From: Eledone cirrhosa
Taxonomy: Eukaryota; Mollusca; Cephalopoda; Octopoda; Eledonidae
NCBI GenBank assembly: GCA_964016885.1
Contig: OZ024744.1
Location: 24,164,798-24,228,797 of the forward strand
Length of the DNA: 64,000 nt
Direction: 5' to 3'
Shown: one piece after another, positions 14,101 to 25,684 of the stretch
How positions within the stretch are numbered: position 1 is the stretch's first letter
How the letters are laid out: each line of letters opens with the position of its first letter
Made by a program: the position numbers and the translations under genes
Notes under the pieces: model-generated
Database searches by the model: none
Seen by the model: the letters and a program-made list of their open reading frames with translations, nothing else
What the model was told of the DNA's origin: nothing

Positions 14101-15456
14101 CAGATGAATCTTAAGATAAACCTCGTTTTAACAACGGTTGCATCTTAAGAACTGGCTCGTTTAAACAACAGTTGAATCTTAAGGTAAAACTCGTTTTAAC
14201 AACAGTTGAATCTTAAGAACTGACTCGTTTTAACAACAGTTAAACCTTAAGATAAAACTCGTTTTAACAACAGTTGAATCTTAAGAACTGACTCGTTTTA
14301 TCAACAGTTCACCCTTAAGAACTGACTGGTTTTAACAACAGTTGAATCTGCAAATAAAACTCGTTTTAACAACAGTTGAATCTAAAGAACTGACTCGTTT
14401 TAACAACAGTTGAATCTTAAAATAAAACTCGTTTTAACAACAGTTGAATCTTAAGAACTGACTCATTTTAACAACAGTTGAATCTTAAGTTAAAACTCGT
14501 TTTAACAACAGCTGAATCTTAAGATTAAACTCGTTTTAACAACAGTTGAATCTTAAGACAAAACCCGTTTTAACAACAGTTGAATCTTAAGAACTGTCTC
14601 GTTTTAACGACAGTTGAATCTTAAGAACTGACTCATTTTAACAACAGTTGAATCTTCAAATAAAACTCGTTTTAACAACAGTTGGATCTTAAGAACTGAT
14701 TCGTTTTAACAACAGCTGAATCTTAAGATAAACTCGTTTTAACAACAGTTGAATCTTAAGATAAAACTCGTTTTAACTACAGTTGAATCTTAAGAACTGA
14801 CTCGTTTTAACAACAGCTGAATCTTAAGATAAAACTCGTTTTAACAACAGTTGAATCTTAAGAACTGATTCGTTTTAACAACAGATGAATCTTAAGATAA
14901 ACCTCGTTTTATCAACAGTTGCATCTTAAGAACTGGCTCGTTGAAACAACAGTTGAATTTTAAGATAAAACTCGTTTTAACAACAGTTGAATCTTAAGAA
15001 CTGACTCGTTTTATCAACAGTTCAACCTTAAGAACTGACTCATTTTAACAACAGTTGAATCTTCAAATAAAACTCGTATTAACAACAGTTGAATCTTAAG
15101 AACTGACTCGTTTTATCAACAGTTCAACCTTAAGAACTGACTCGTTTTAACAATAGTTTAATCTTCAAATAAAACTCGTTTTAACAACAGTTGAATCTAA
15201 AGAACTGACTCGTTTTAACAACAGTTGAATCTTAAGATAAAACTCGTTTTAACAACAGTTGAATCTTAAGATCTGACTCATTTTAACAACAGTTGAATCT
15301 TAATATAAAACTCGTTTTAACAACAGCTGAATCTTAAGATTAAACTCGTTTTAACAACAGTTGAATCTTAAGACAAAACCCGTTTTAACAACAGTTGAAT
15401 CTTAAGAACTGTCTCGTTTTAACGACAGTTGAATCTTAAGAACTGACTCGTTTTAA
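11114..15456 (+). repeat. HOR-I copy 3 and its junction with HOR-II
   Basis: Third 4,312 bp unit. PmeI sites are at 11,817 and 14,159 and the HindIII site at 12,717, in step with copies 1 and 2. Private changes include AAGATCTGACTCA near 15,270, where the others read AAGAACTGACTCA. The HOR-I pattern stops at about 15,456: after GAACTGACTCG the next monomer is AACAGCAGTTG with a CTTAATATAAAA step, where a fourth unit would have CAGCTG and ATATAACTCG. The distal 1.5 kb (from about 13,970) also aligns with 19,080-20,690 and 24,150-25,680, so this end of HOR-I is embedded in the long HOR-II unit as well. Confidence 0.9.
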
Positions 15457-18400
15457 CAGCAGTTGAATCTTAATATAAAACTCGTTTTAACAACAGTTGA
15501 ATCTTAAGATAAAACTCGTTTTAACAACAGTTGAATCTTAAGAACTAACTCGTTTTAACAACAGTTGAATCTTAAGATAAAACTCGTTTTAACAACAGTT
15601 GAATCTTAAGAACTGACTCGTTTTAACAACAGCTGAATCTTAAGATAAAACTCGTATTAACAACAGTTGAATCTTAAGAACTGACACGTTTTATCAACAG
15701 TTCAACCTTAAGAACTGACTCGTTTTAACAACAGTTGAATCTTCAAATAAAACTCGTTTTAACAACAGTTGAATCTAAAGAACTGACTCGTTTTAACAAC
15801 AGTTGAATCTTAAGATAAAACTCGTTTTAACAACAGTTGAATCTTAAGAACTGTCTCATTTTAACAACAGTTGAATCTAAAGATACAACTCGTTTTAACA
15901 ACAGCTGAATCTTAAGATTAATCTCGTTTTAACAACAGTTGAATCTTAAGACAAAACCCGTTTTACAACAGTTGTATCTTAAGAACTGTCTCGATTTAAC
16001 GACAGTTGAATCTTAAGAACTGACTCGTTTTAACAACAGCTGAATCTTAAGATTAAACTCGTTTTAACAACAGTTGAATCTTAAGACAAAACCCGTTTTA
16101 ACAACAGTTGAATCTTAAGATAAACCTCGTTTTAACAACAGTTTAATCTTAAAAACTGACTCGTTTTAACAACAGTTGAATCTTAAGATAAAATTCGTTT
16201 TAACAACAGTTGAATCTTAAGAACTGATTCGTTTTAACAACAGTTCAAACTTGAGAACTGACTCGTTTTAACAACAGTTGAATCTTATGATAAAACTCAT
16301 TTTAACAACAGTTGAATCTTAAGAACTCATTCGTTTTAACAACAGATGAATCTTAAGATAAACCTTGTTTTAACAACAGTTGAATCTTAAGAACTGTCTC
16401 GATTTAACGACAGTTGAATCTTAAGAACTGACTCGTTTTAACAACAGTTGAATCTTACGATAAAACTCGTTTTAACATCAGTTGAATCTTAAGAACTGAC
16501 TAATTTTAACAACAGCTGAATCTTAAGATAAAACTCGTTTTAACAACAGTTGAATCTTAAGAACTGACTCGTTTTAACAACAGTTGAATCTTATGATAAA
16601 ACTCATTTTAACAACAGTTGAATGTTAAGATAAAACTCGTTTTAACAACAGTTGAATCTTAAGAACTGACTCTTTTTAACAACAGTTGAATGTTAAGATA
16701 AAACTCGTTTTAACAACAGTTGAATCTTAAGAACTGACTCGTTTTAACAACAGTTGAATCTTAAGAACTGACTCGTTTTAACAACAGTTGAATCTTATGA
16801 TAAAACCCATTTTAACAACAGTTGAATCTTAAGATTAAACTCGTTTTAACAACAGTTGAATCTTAAGAACTGACTCGTTTTATCAACATTTCAACCTTAA
16901 GAACTGACTCGTTTTAACAACAGATGAATCTTCAAATAAAACTCGTTTTAACAACAGTTGAATCTTAAGAACTGACTCGTTTTAACAGCAGTTGAATCTT
17001 AAGAACTGATTCGTTTTAACAACAGTTCAAACTTAAGAACTGACTCGTATTAACAACAGTTGAATCTTATTATAAAACTCATTTTAACAACAGTTGAATC
17101 TTAAGAACTGATTCGTTTTAACAACAGATGAATCTTAAGATAAACCTCGTTTTAACAACAGTTGCATCTTAGGAACTGGCTCGTTTAAACAACAGTTGAA
17201 TCTTAAGATAAAACACGTTTTAACAACAGTTGAATCTTAAGAACTGACTCGTTTTAACAACAGTTGAATCTTAAGATAAACTCGTTTTAACAACAGTTGA
17301 ATCTTAAGAACTGACTCGTTTTAACAACAGCTGAATCTTAAGATAAAACTCGTATTAACAACAGTTGAATCTTAAGAACTGACTCGTTTTATCAACAGTT
17401 CAACCTTAAGAACTGACTCGTTTTAACAACAGTTGAATCTTCAAATAAAACTCGTTTTAACAACAGTTGAATCTTAAGAACTGACTCGTTTTAACAACAG
17501 TTGAATGTTATGATAAAACTCGTTTTAACAACAGTTGAATCTCAAGAACTGACTCTTTTTAACAACAGTTGAATCTTAAGATAATACTCGTTTTAACAAC
17601 AGTTGAATTTTAAGATAAAATTCGTTTTAACAATAGTTGAATGTTAAGAACTCTTTCGTTTTAACAACAGTGCAAACTTAAGAGCTGACTCGTTTTAACA
17701 ACAGCTGAATCTTATGATAAAACTCATTTTAACAACAGTTGAATCTTAAGATAAAACTCGTTTTACCAACAGTTGAATCTTAAGCACTGTCTCGTTTTAA
17801 CAACAGTTGAATCTTAAGATAAAACTCGTTTTAACAACAGTTGAATCTTAAGAACTAACTCGTTTTAACAACAGTTGAATATTTTGATAAAACCCATTTT
17901 AACAACAGTTGAATCTTAAGATTAAACTCGTTTTAACAATAGTTGAATCTTAAGAACTGACTCGTTTTAACAACAGTTGAATCTTAAGAACTGACTCATT
18001 TTATCAACATTTCAACCTTAAGAACTGACTCGTTTTAACAACAGTTGAATCTTCAAATAAAACTCGTTTTAACAACAGTTGAAACTTAAGAACTGACTCG
18101 TTTTAACAACAGTTGAATCTTAAGAACTGATTCGTTTTAACAACAGTTCAAACTTAAGAACTGACTCGTATTAACAACAGTTGAATCTTATTATAAAACT
18201 CATTTTAACAACAGTTGAATCTTAAGAACTGATTCGTTTTAACAACAGATGAATCTTAAGATAAACCTCGTTTTAACAACAGTTGCATCTTAAGAACTGG
18301 CTCGTTTAAACAACAGTTGAATCTTAAGATAAAACTCGTTTTAACAACAGTTGAATCTTAAGATAAAATTCGTTTTAACAATAGTTGAATGTTAAGAACT

Positions 18401-20687
18401 GTTTCGTTTTAACAACAGTGCAAACTTAAGAGCTGACTCGTTTCAACAACAGTTGAATCTTATGATAAAACTCATTTTAATAACAGTTGAATCTTAAGAT
18501 AAAACTCGTTTTAACAACAGTTGAATCTTAAGCACTGTCTCGTTTTAACAACATTTGAATCTTAAGATAAAACTCGTTTTAACAACAGTTGAATCTTAAG
18601 AACTGACTCGTTTTAACAACAGTTGAATCTTAAGAACTGACTCGTTTTAACAACAGTTGAATCTTAAGATAAGACTCGTTTTAACAACAGTTGAATCTTA
18701 TGATAAAACCCATTTTAACAACATTTGAATCTTAAGATTAAACTCGTTTTAACAACAGTTGAATCTTAAGAACTGACTCGTTTTAACAACAGTTGAATCT
18801 TAAGAACTGACTCGTTTTATCAACATTTCAACCTTAAGAACTGACTCGTTTTAACAACAGATGAATCTTCATATAAAACTCGTTTTAACAACAGTTGAAT
18901 CTTAAGAACTGACTCGTTTTAACAACAGTTCAAACTTAAGAACTGACTCGTTTTAACAACAGCTGAATCTTAAGATGAAACTCGTTTTAACAACAGTTGA
19001 ATCTTAAGAACTGACTCGTTTTAACAACAGATGAATCTTAAGATAAACCTCGTTTTAATAACAGTTGAATCTTAAGAACTGCTTCGTTTTAACAACAGCT
19101 GAATCTTAAGATAAACTCATTTTAACAACAGCTGAATCTTAAGATAAAACTCGTTTTAACAACAGTTGAATCTTAAGAACTGATTCGTTTTAACAACAGA
19201 TGAATCTTAAGATAAACCTCGTTTTAACAACAGTTGCATCTTAAGAACTGGCTCGTTTAAACAACAGTTGAATCTTAAGGTAAAACTCGTTTTAACAACA
19301 GTTGAATCTTAAGGACTGACTCGTTTTAACAACAGTTAAATCTTAAGATAAAACTCGTTTTAACAACAGTTGAATCTTAAGAACTGACTCGTTTTATCAA
19401 CAGTTCAACCTTAAGAACTGACTGGTTTTAACAACAGTTGAATCTACAAATAAAACTCGTTTAACAACAGTTGAATCTAAAGAACTGACTCGTTTTAACA
19501 ACAGTTGAATCTTAAAATAAAACTCGTTTTAACAACAGTTGAATCTTAAGAACTGACTCATTTTAACAACAGTTGAATCTTAAGATAAAACTCGTTTTAA
19601 CAACAGCTGAATCTTACGATTAAACTCGTTTTAACAACAGTTGAATCTTAAGACAAAACCCGTTTTAACAACAGTTGAATCTTAAGAACTGTCTCGTTTT
19701 AACGACAGTTGAATCTTAAGAACTGACTCATTTTAACAACAGTTGAATCTTCAAATAAAACTCGTTTTAACAACAGTTGGATCTTAAGAACTGATTCGTT
19801 TTAACAACAGCTGAATCTTAAGATAAACTCGTTTTAACAACAGTTGAATCTTAAGATATAACTCGTTTTAACTACAGTTGAATCTTAAGAACTGACTCGT
19901 TTTAACAACAGCTGAATCTTAAGATAAAACTCGTTTTAACAACAGTTGAATCTTAAGAACTGATTCGTTTTAACAACAGATGAATCTTAAGATAAACCTC
20001 GTTTTATCAACAGTTGCATCTTAAGAACTGGCTCGTTGAAACAACAGTTGAATTTTAAGATAAAACTCGTTTTAACAACAGTTGAATCTTAAGAACTGAC
20101 TCGTTTTATCAACAGTTCAACCTTAAGAACTGACTCATTTTAACAACAGTTGAATCTTCAAATAAAACTCGTATTAACAACAGTTGAATCTTAAGAACTG
20201 ACTCGTTTTATCAACAGTTCAACCTTAAGAACTGACTCGTTTTAACAACAGTTGAATCCTCAAATAAAACTCGTTTTAACAACAGTTGAATCTAAAGAAC
20301 TGACTCGTTTTAACAACAGTTGAATCTTAAGATAAAACTCGTTTTAACAACAGTTGAATCTTAAGAACTGACTCATTTTAACAACAGTTGAATCTTAATA
20401 TAAAACTCGTTTTAACAACAGCTGAATCTTAAGATTAAACTCGTTTTAACAACAGTTGAATCTTAAGACAAAACCCGTTTTAACAACAGTTGAATCTTAA
20501 GAACTGTCTCGTTTTAACGACAGTTGAATCTTAAGAACTGACTCGTTTTAACAACAGCTGAATCTTAAGATTAAACTCGTTTTAACAACAGTTGAATCTT
20601 AAGACAAAACCCGTTTTAACAACAGTTGAATCTTAAGAACTGTCTCGTTTTAACGACAGTTGAATCTTAAGAACTGACTCGTTTTAA
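15457..20687 (+). repeat. Long HOR-II unit 1 (about 5,231 bp)
   Basis: Bounded here by the marker monomer AACAGCAGTTG followed by a CTTAATATAAAA step (15,457, then 20,688). Its markers recur in unit 2 in the same order: ATACAACTCG (15,893), CTTACGATAAAACTCG with AACATCAG (16,454), TTTTGATAAAACCC (G at 17,886), ATGAATCTTCAT (18,861), AAGGTAAAACTCG (19,277) and CTACAAATAAAAC (19,444). From 17,886 to 19,445 the spacing to unit 2 is a constant 5,066 bases. The last 1.5 kb (from about 19,080) is HOR-I-like. Odd monomers are CGTTTTACAACAG near 15,959 and CTCGTTTAACAAC near 19,457, each one base short. Confidence 0.85.
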
Positions 20688-23600
20688 CAGCAGTTGAATC
20701 TTAATATAAAACTCGTTTTAACAACAGTTGAATCTTAATATAAAACTCGTTTTAACAACAGTTGAATCTTAAGAACTAACTCGTTTTAACAACAGTTGAA
20801 TCTTAAGATAAAACTCGTTTTAACAACAGTTGAATCTTAAGAACTGACTCGTTTTAACAACAGCTGAATCTTAAGATAAAACTCGTATTAACAACAGTTG
20901 AATCTTAAGAACTGACACGTTTTATCAACAGTTCAACCTTAAGAACTGACTCGTTTTAACAACAGTTGTATCTTCAAATAAAACTCGTTTTAACAACAGT
21001 TGAATCTAAAGAACTGACTCGTTTTAACAACAGTTGAATCTTAAGATAAAACTCGTTTTAACAACAGTTGAATCTTAAGAACTGACTCATTTTAACAACA
21101 GTTGAATCTTAAGATACAACTCGTTTTAACAACAGCTGAATCTTAAGATTAATCTCGTTTTAACAACAGTTGAATCTTAAGACAAAACCCGTTTTAACAA
21201 CAGTTGAATCTTAAGAACTGTCTCGATTTAACGACAGTTGAATCTTAAGAACTGACTCGTTTTAACAACAGCTGAATCTTAAGATTAAACTCGTTTTAAC
21301 AACAGTTGAATCTTAAGACAAAACCCGTTTTAACAACAGTTGAATCTTAAGAACTGTCTCGTTTTAACAACAGTTGAATCTTAAGATAAACCTCGTTTTA
21401 ACAAAGGTTTAATCTTAAAAACTGACTCGTTTTAACAACAGTTGAATCTTAAGATAAAATTCGTTTTAACAACAGTTGAATCTTAAGAACTGATTCGTTT
21501 TAACAACAGTTCAAACTTAAGAACTGACTCGTTTTAACAACAGTTGAATCTTATGATAAAACTCATTTTAACAACAGTTGAATCTTAAGAACTGATTCGT
21601 TTTAACAACAGATGAATCTTAAGATAAACCTTGTTTGTTTTAACAACAGTTGAATCTTAAGAACTGTCTCGATTTAACGACAGTTGAATCTTAAGAACTG
21701 ACTCGTTTTAACAACAGTTGAATCTTACGATAAAACTCGTTTTAACATCAGTTGAATCTTAAGAACTGACTAATTTTAACAACAGCTGAATCTTAAGATA
21801 AAACTCGTTTTAACAACAGTTGAATCTTAAGAACTGACTCGTTTTAACAACAGTTGAATCTTATGATAAAACTCATTTTAACAACAGTTGAATGTTAAGA
21901 TAAAACTCGTTTTAACAACAGTTGAATCTTAAGAACTGACTCTTTTTAACAACAGTTGAATGTTAAGATAAAACTCGTTTTAACAACAGTTGAATCTTAA
22001 GAACTGACTCGTTTTAACAACAGTTGAATCTTAAGAACTGACTCGTTTTAACAACAGTTGAATCTTATGATAAAACCCATTTTAACAACAGTTGAATCTT
22101 AAGATTAAACTCGTTTTAACAACAGTTGAATCTTAAGAACTGACTCGTTTTAACAACAGTTGAATCTTAAGAACTGACTCGTTTTATCAACATTTCAACC
22201 TTAAGAACTGACTCGTTTTAACAACAGATGAATCTTCAAATAAAACTCGTTTTAACAACAGTTGAATCTTAAGAACTGACTCGTTTTAACAGCAGTTGAA
22301 TCTTAAGAACTGATTCGTTTTAACAACAGTTCAAACTTAAGAACTGACTCGTATTAACAACAGTTGAATCTTATTATAAAACTCATTTTAACAACAGTTG
22401 AATCTTAAGAACTGATTCGTTTTAACAACAGATGAATCTTAAGATAAACCTCGTTTTAACAACAGTTGCATCTTAGGAACTGGCTCGTTTAAACAACAGT
22501 TGAATCTTAAGATAAAACACGTTTTAACAACAGTTGTATCTTAAGAACTGACTCGTTTTAACAACAGTTGAATCTTAAGATAAAGTCGTTTTAACAACAG
22601 TTGAATCTTAAGAACTGACTCTTTTTAACAACAGTTGAATCTTAAGATAATACTCGTTTTAACAACAGTTGAATTTTAAGATAAAATTCGTTTTAACAAT
22701 AGTTGAATGTTAAGAACTCTTTCGTTTTAACAACAGTGCAAACTTAAGAGCTGACTCGTTTTAACAACAGCTGAATCTTATGATAAAACTCATTTTAACA
22801 ACAGTTGAATCTTAAGATAAAACTCGTTTTACCAACAGTTGAATCTTAAGCACTGTCTCGTTTTAACAACAGTTGAATCTTAAGATAAAACTCGTTTTAA
22901 CAACAGTTGAATCTTAAGAACTAACTCGTTTTAACAACAGTTGAATCTTTTGATAAAACCCATTTTAACAACAGTTGAATCTTAAGATTAAACTCGTTTT
23001 AACAATAGTTGAATCTTAAGAACTGACTCGTTTTAACAACAGTTGAATCTTAAGAACTGACTCGTTTTATCAACATTTCAACCTTAAGAACTGACTCGTT
23101 TTAACAACAGTTGAATCTTCAAATAAAACTCGTTTTAACAACAGTTGAAACTTAAGAACTGACTCGTTTTAACAACAGTTGAATCTTAAGAACTGATTCG
23201 TTTTAACAACAGTTCAAACTTAAGAACTGACTCGTATTAACAACAGTTGAATCTTATTATAAAACTCATTTTAACAACAGTTGAATCTTAAGAACTGATT
23301 CGTTTTAACAACAGATGAATCTTAAGATAAACCTCGTTTTAACAACAGTTGCATCTTAAGAACTGGCTCGTTTAAACAACAGTTGAATCTTAAGATAAAA
23401 CTCGTTTTAACAACAGTTGAATCTTAAGATAAAATTCGTTTTAACAATAGTTGAATGTTAAGAACTGTTTCGTTTTAACAACAGTGCAAACTTAAGAGCT
23501 GACTCGTTTTAACAACAGTTGAATCTTATGATAAAACTCATTTTAACAACAGTTGAATCTTAAGATAAAACTCGTTTTAACAACAGTTGAATCTTAAGCA

Positions 23601-25684
23601 CTGTCTCGTTTTAACAACATTTGAATCTTAAGATAAAACTCGTTTTAACAACAGTTGAATCTTAAGAACTGACTCGTTTTAACAACAGTTGAATCTTAAG
23701 AACTGACTCGTTTTAACAACAGTTGAATCTTAAGATAAGACTCGTTTTAACAACAGTTGAATCTTATGATAAAACCCATTTTAACAACATTTGAATCTTA
23801 AGATTAAACTCGTTTTAACAACAGTTGAATCTTAAGAACTGACTCGTTTTAACAACAGTTGAATCTTAAGAACTGACTCGTTTTATCAACATTTCAACCT
23901 TAAGAACTGACTCGTTTTAACAACAGATGAATCTTCATATAAAACTCGTTTTAACAACAGTTGAATCTTAAGAACTGACTCGTTTTAACAACAGTTCAAA
24001 CTTAAGAACTGACTCGTTTTAACAACAGCTGAATCTTAAGATGAAACTCGTTTTAACAACAGTTGAATCTTAAGAACTGACTCGTTTTAACAACAGATGA
24101 ATCTTAAGATAAACCTCGTTTTAATAACAGTTGAATCTTAAGAACTGCTTCGTTTTAACAACAGCTGAATCTTAAGATAAACTCATTTTAACAACAGCTG
24201 AATCTTAAGATAAAACTCGTTTTAACAACAGTTGAATCTTAAGAACTGATTCGTTTTAACAACAGATGAATCTTAAGATAAACCTCGTTTTAACAACAGT
24301 TGCATCTTAAGAACTGGCTCGTTTAAACAACAGTTGAATCTTAAGGTAAAACTCGTTTTAACAACAGTTGAATCTTAAGAACTGACTCGTTTTAACAACA
24401 GTTAAATCTTAAGATAAAACTCGTTTTAACAACAGTTGAATCTTAAGAACTGACTCGTTTTATCAACAGTTCAACCTTAAGAACTGACTGGTTTTAACAA
24501 CAGTTGAATCTACAAATAAAACTCGTTTAACAACAGTTGAATCTAAAGAACTGACTCGTTTTAACAACAGTTGAATCTTAAAATAAAACTCGTTTTAACA
24601 ACAGTTGAATCTTAAGAACTGACTCATTTTAACAACAGTTGAATCTTAAGATAAAACTCGTTTTAACAACAGCTGAATCTTACGATTAAACTCGTTTTAA
24701 CAACAGTTGAATCTTAAGACAAAACCCGTTTTAACAACAGTTGAATCTTAAGAACTGTCTCGTTTTAACGACAGTTGAATCTTAAGAACTGACTCATTTT
24801 AACAACAGTTGAATCTTCAAATAAAACTCGTTTTAACAACAGTTGGATCTTAAGAACTGATTCGTTTTAACAACAGCTGAATCTTAAGATAAACTCGTTT
24901 TAACAACAGTTGAATCTTAAGATAAAACTCGTTTTAACTACAGTTGAATCTTAAGAACTGACTCGTTTTAACAACAGCTGAATCTTAAGATAAAACTCGT
25001 TTTAACAACAGTTGAATCTTAAGAACTGATTCGTTTTAACAACAGATGAATCTTAAGATAAACCTCGTTTTATCAACAGTTGCATCTTAAGAACTGGCTC
25101 GTTGAAACAACAGTTGAATTTTAAGATAAAACTCGTTTTAACAACAGTTGAATCTTAAGAACTGACTCGTTTTATCAACAGTTCAACCTTAAGAACTGAC
25201 TCATTTTAACAACAGTTGAATCTTCAAATAAAACTCGTATTACAACAGTTGAATCTTAAGAACTAACTCGTTTTATCAACAGTTCAACCTTAAGAACTGA
25301 CTCGTTTTAACAACAGTTGAATCTTAAGATAAAACTCGTTTTAACAACAGTTGAATCTTAAGAACTGACTCATTTTAACAACAGTTGAATCTTAATATAA
25401 AACTCGTTTTAACAACAGCTGAATCTTAAGATTAAACTCGTTTTAACAACAGTTGAATCTTAAGACAAAACCCGTTTTAACAACAGTTGAATCTTAAGAA
25501 CTGTCTCGTTTTAACGACAGTTGAATCTTAAGAACTGACTCGTTTTAACAACAGCTGAATCTTAAGATTAAACTCGTTTTAACAACAGTTGAATCTTAAG
25601 ACAAAACCCGTTTTAACAACAGTTGAATCTTAAGAACTGTCTCGTTTTAACGACAGTTGAATCTTAAGAACTGACTCGTTTTAA
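20688..25684 (+). repeat. Long HOR-II unit 2 (about 4,997 bp)
   Basis: Second long unit, from the AACAGCAGTTG marker at 20,688 to the next at 25,685. The spacing between units 1 and 2 measured over 19,277-24,343 is 5,066 = 149 x 34. That is what results when four one-base-short monomers (near 19,457, 19,817, 22,584 and 24,177) are balanced by a 4-base TTTG insertion at about 21,633. The unit lost monomers near 25,240-25,290 compared with 20,180-20,300, where a monomer with a CTCAAATAAAAC step and one with CTAAAGAACTG are missing and CGTATTACAACAG is one base short. HOR-I-like sequence again forms its distal end from about 24,150. Confidence 0.83.
21625..21645 (+). other. 4-base insertion that breaks the 34 bp register
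   Basis: One monomer reads ACCTTGTTTGTTTTAAC where its counterparts (near 2,007, 16,363 and 26,626) read ACCTTGTTTTAAC. This is a TTTG/TGTT tandem duplication making a 38 bp monomer. It is the largest register change I saw, and it accounts for the difference of 4 between the offsets 19,629 and 19,633 used to align 1,431-2,525. Confidence 0.85.
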
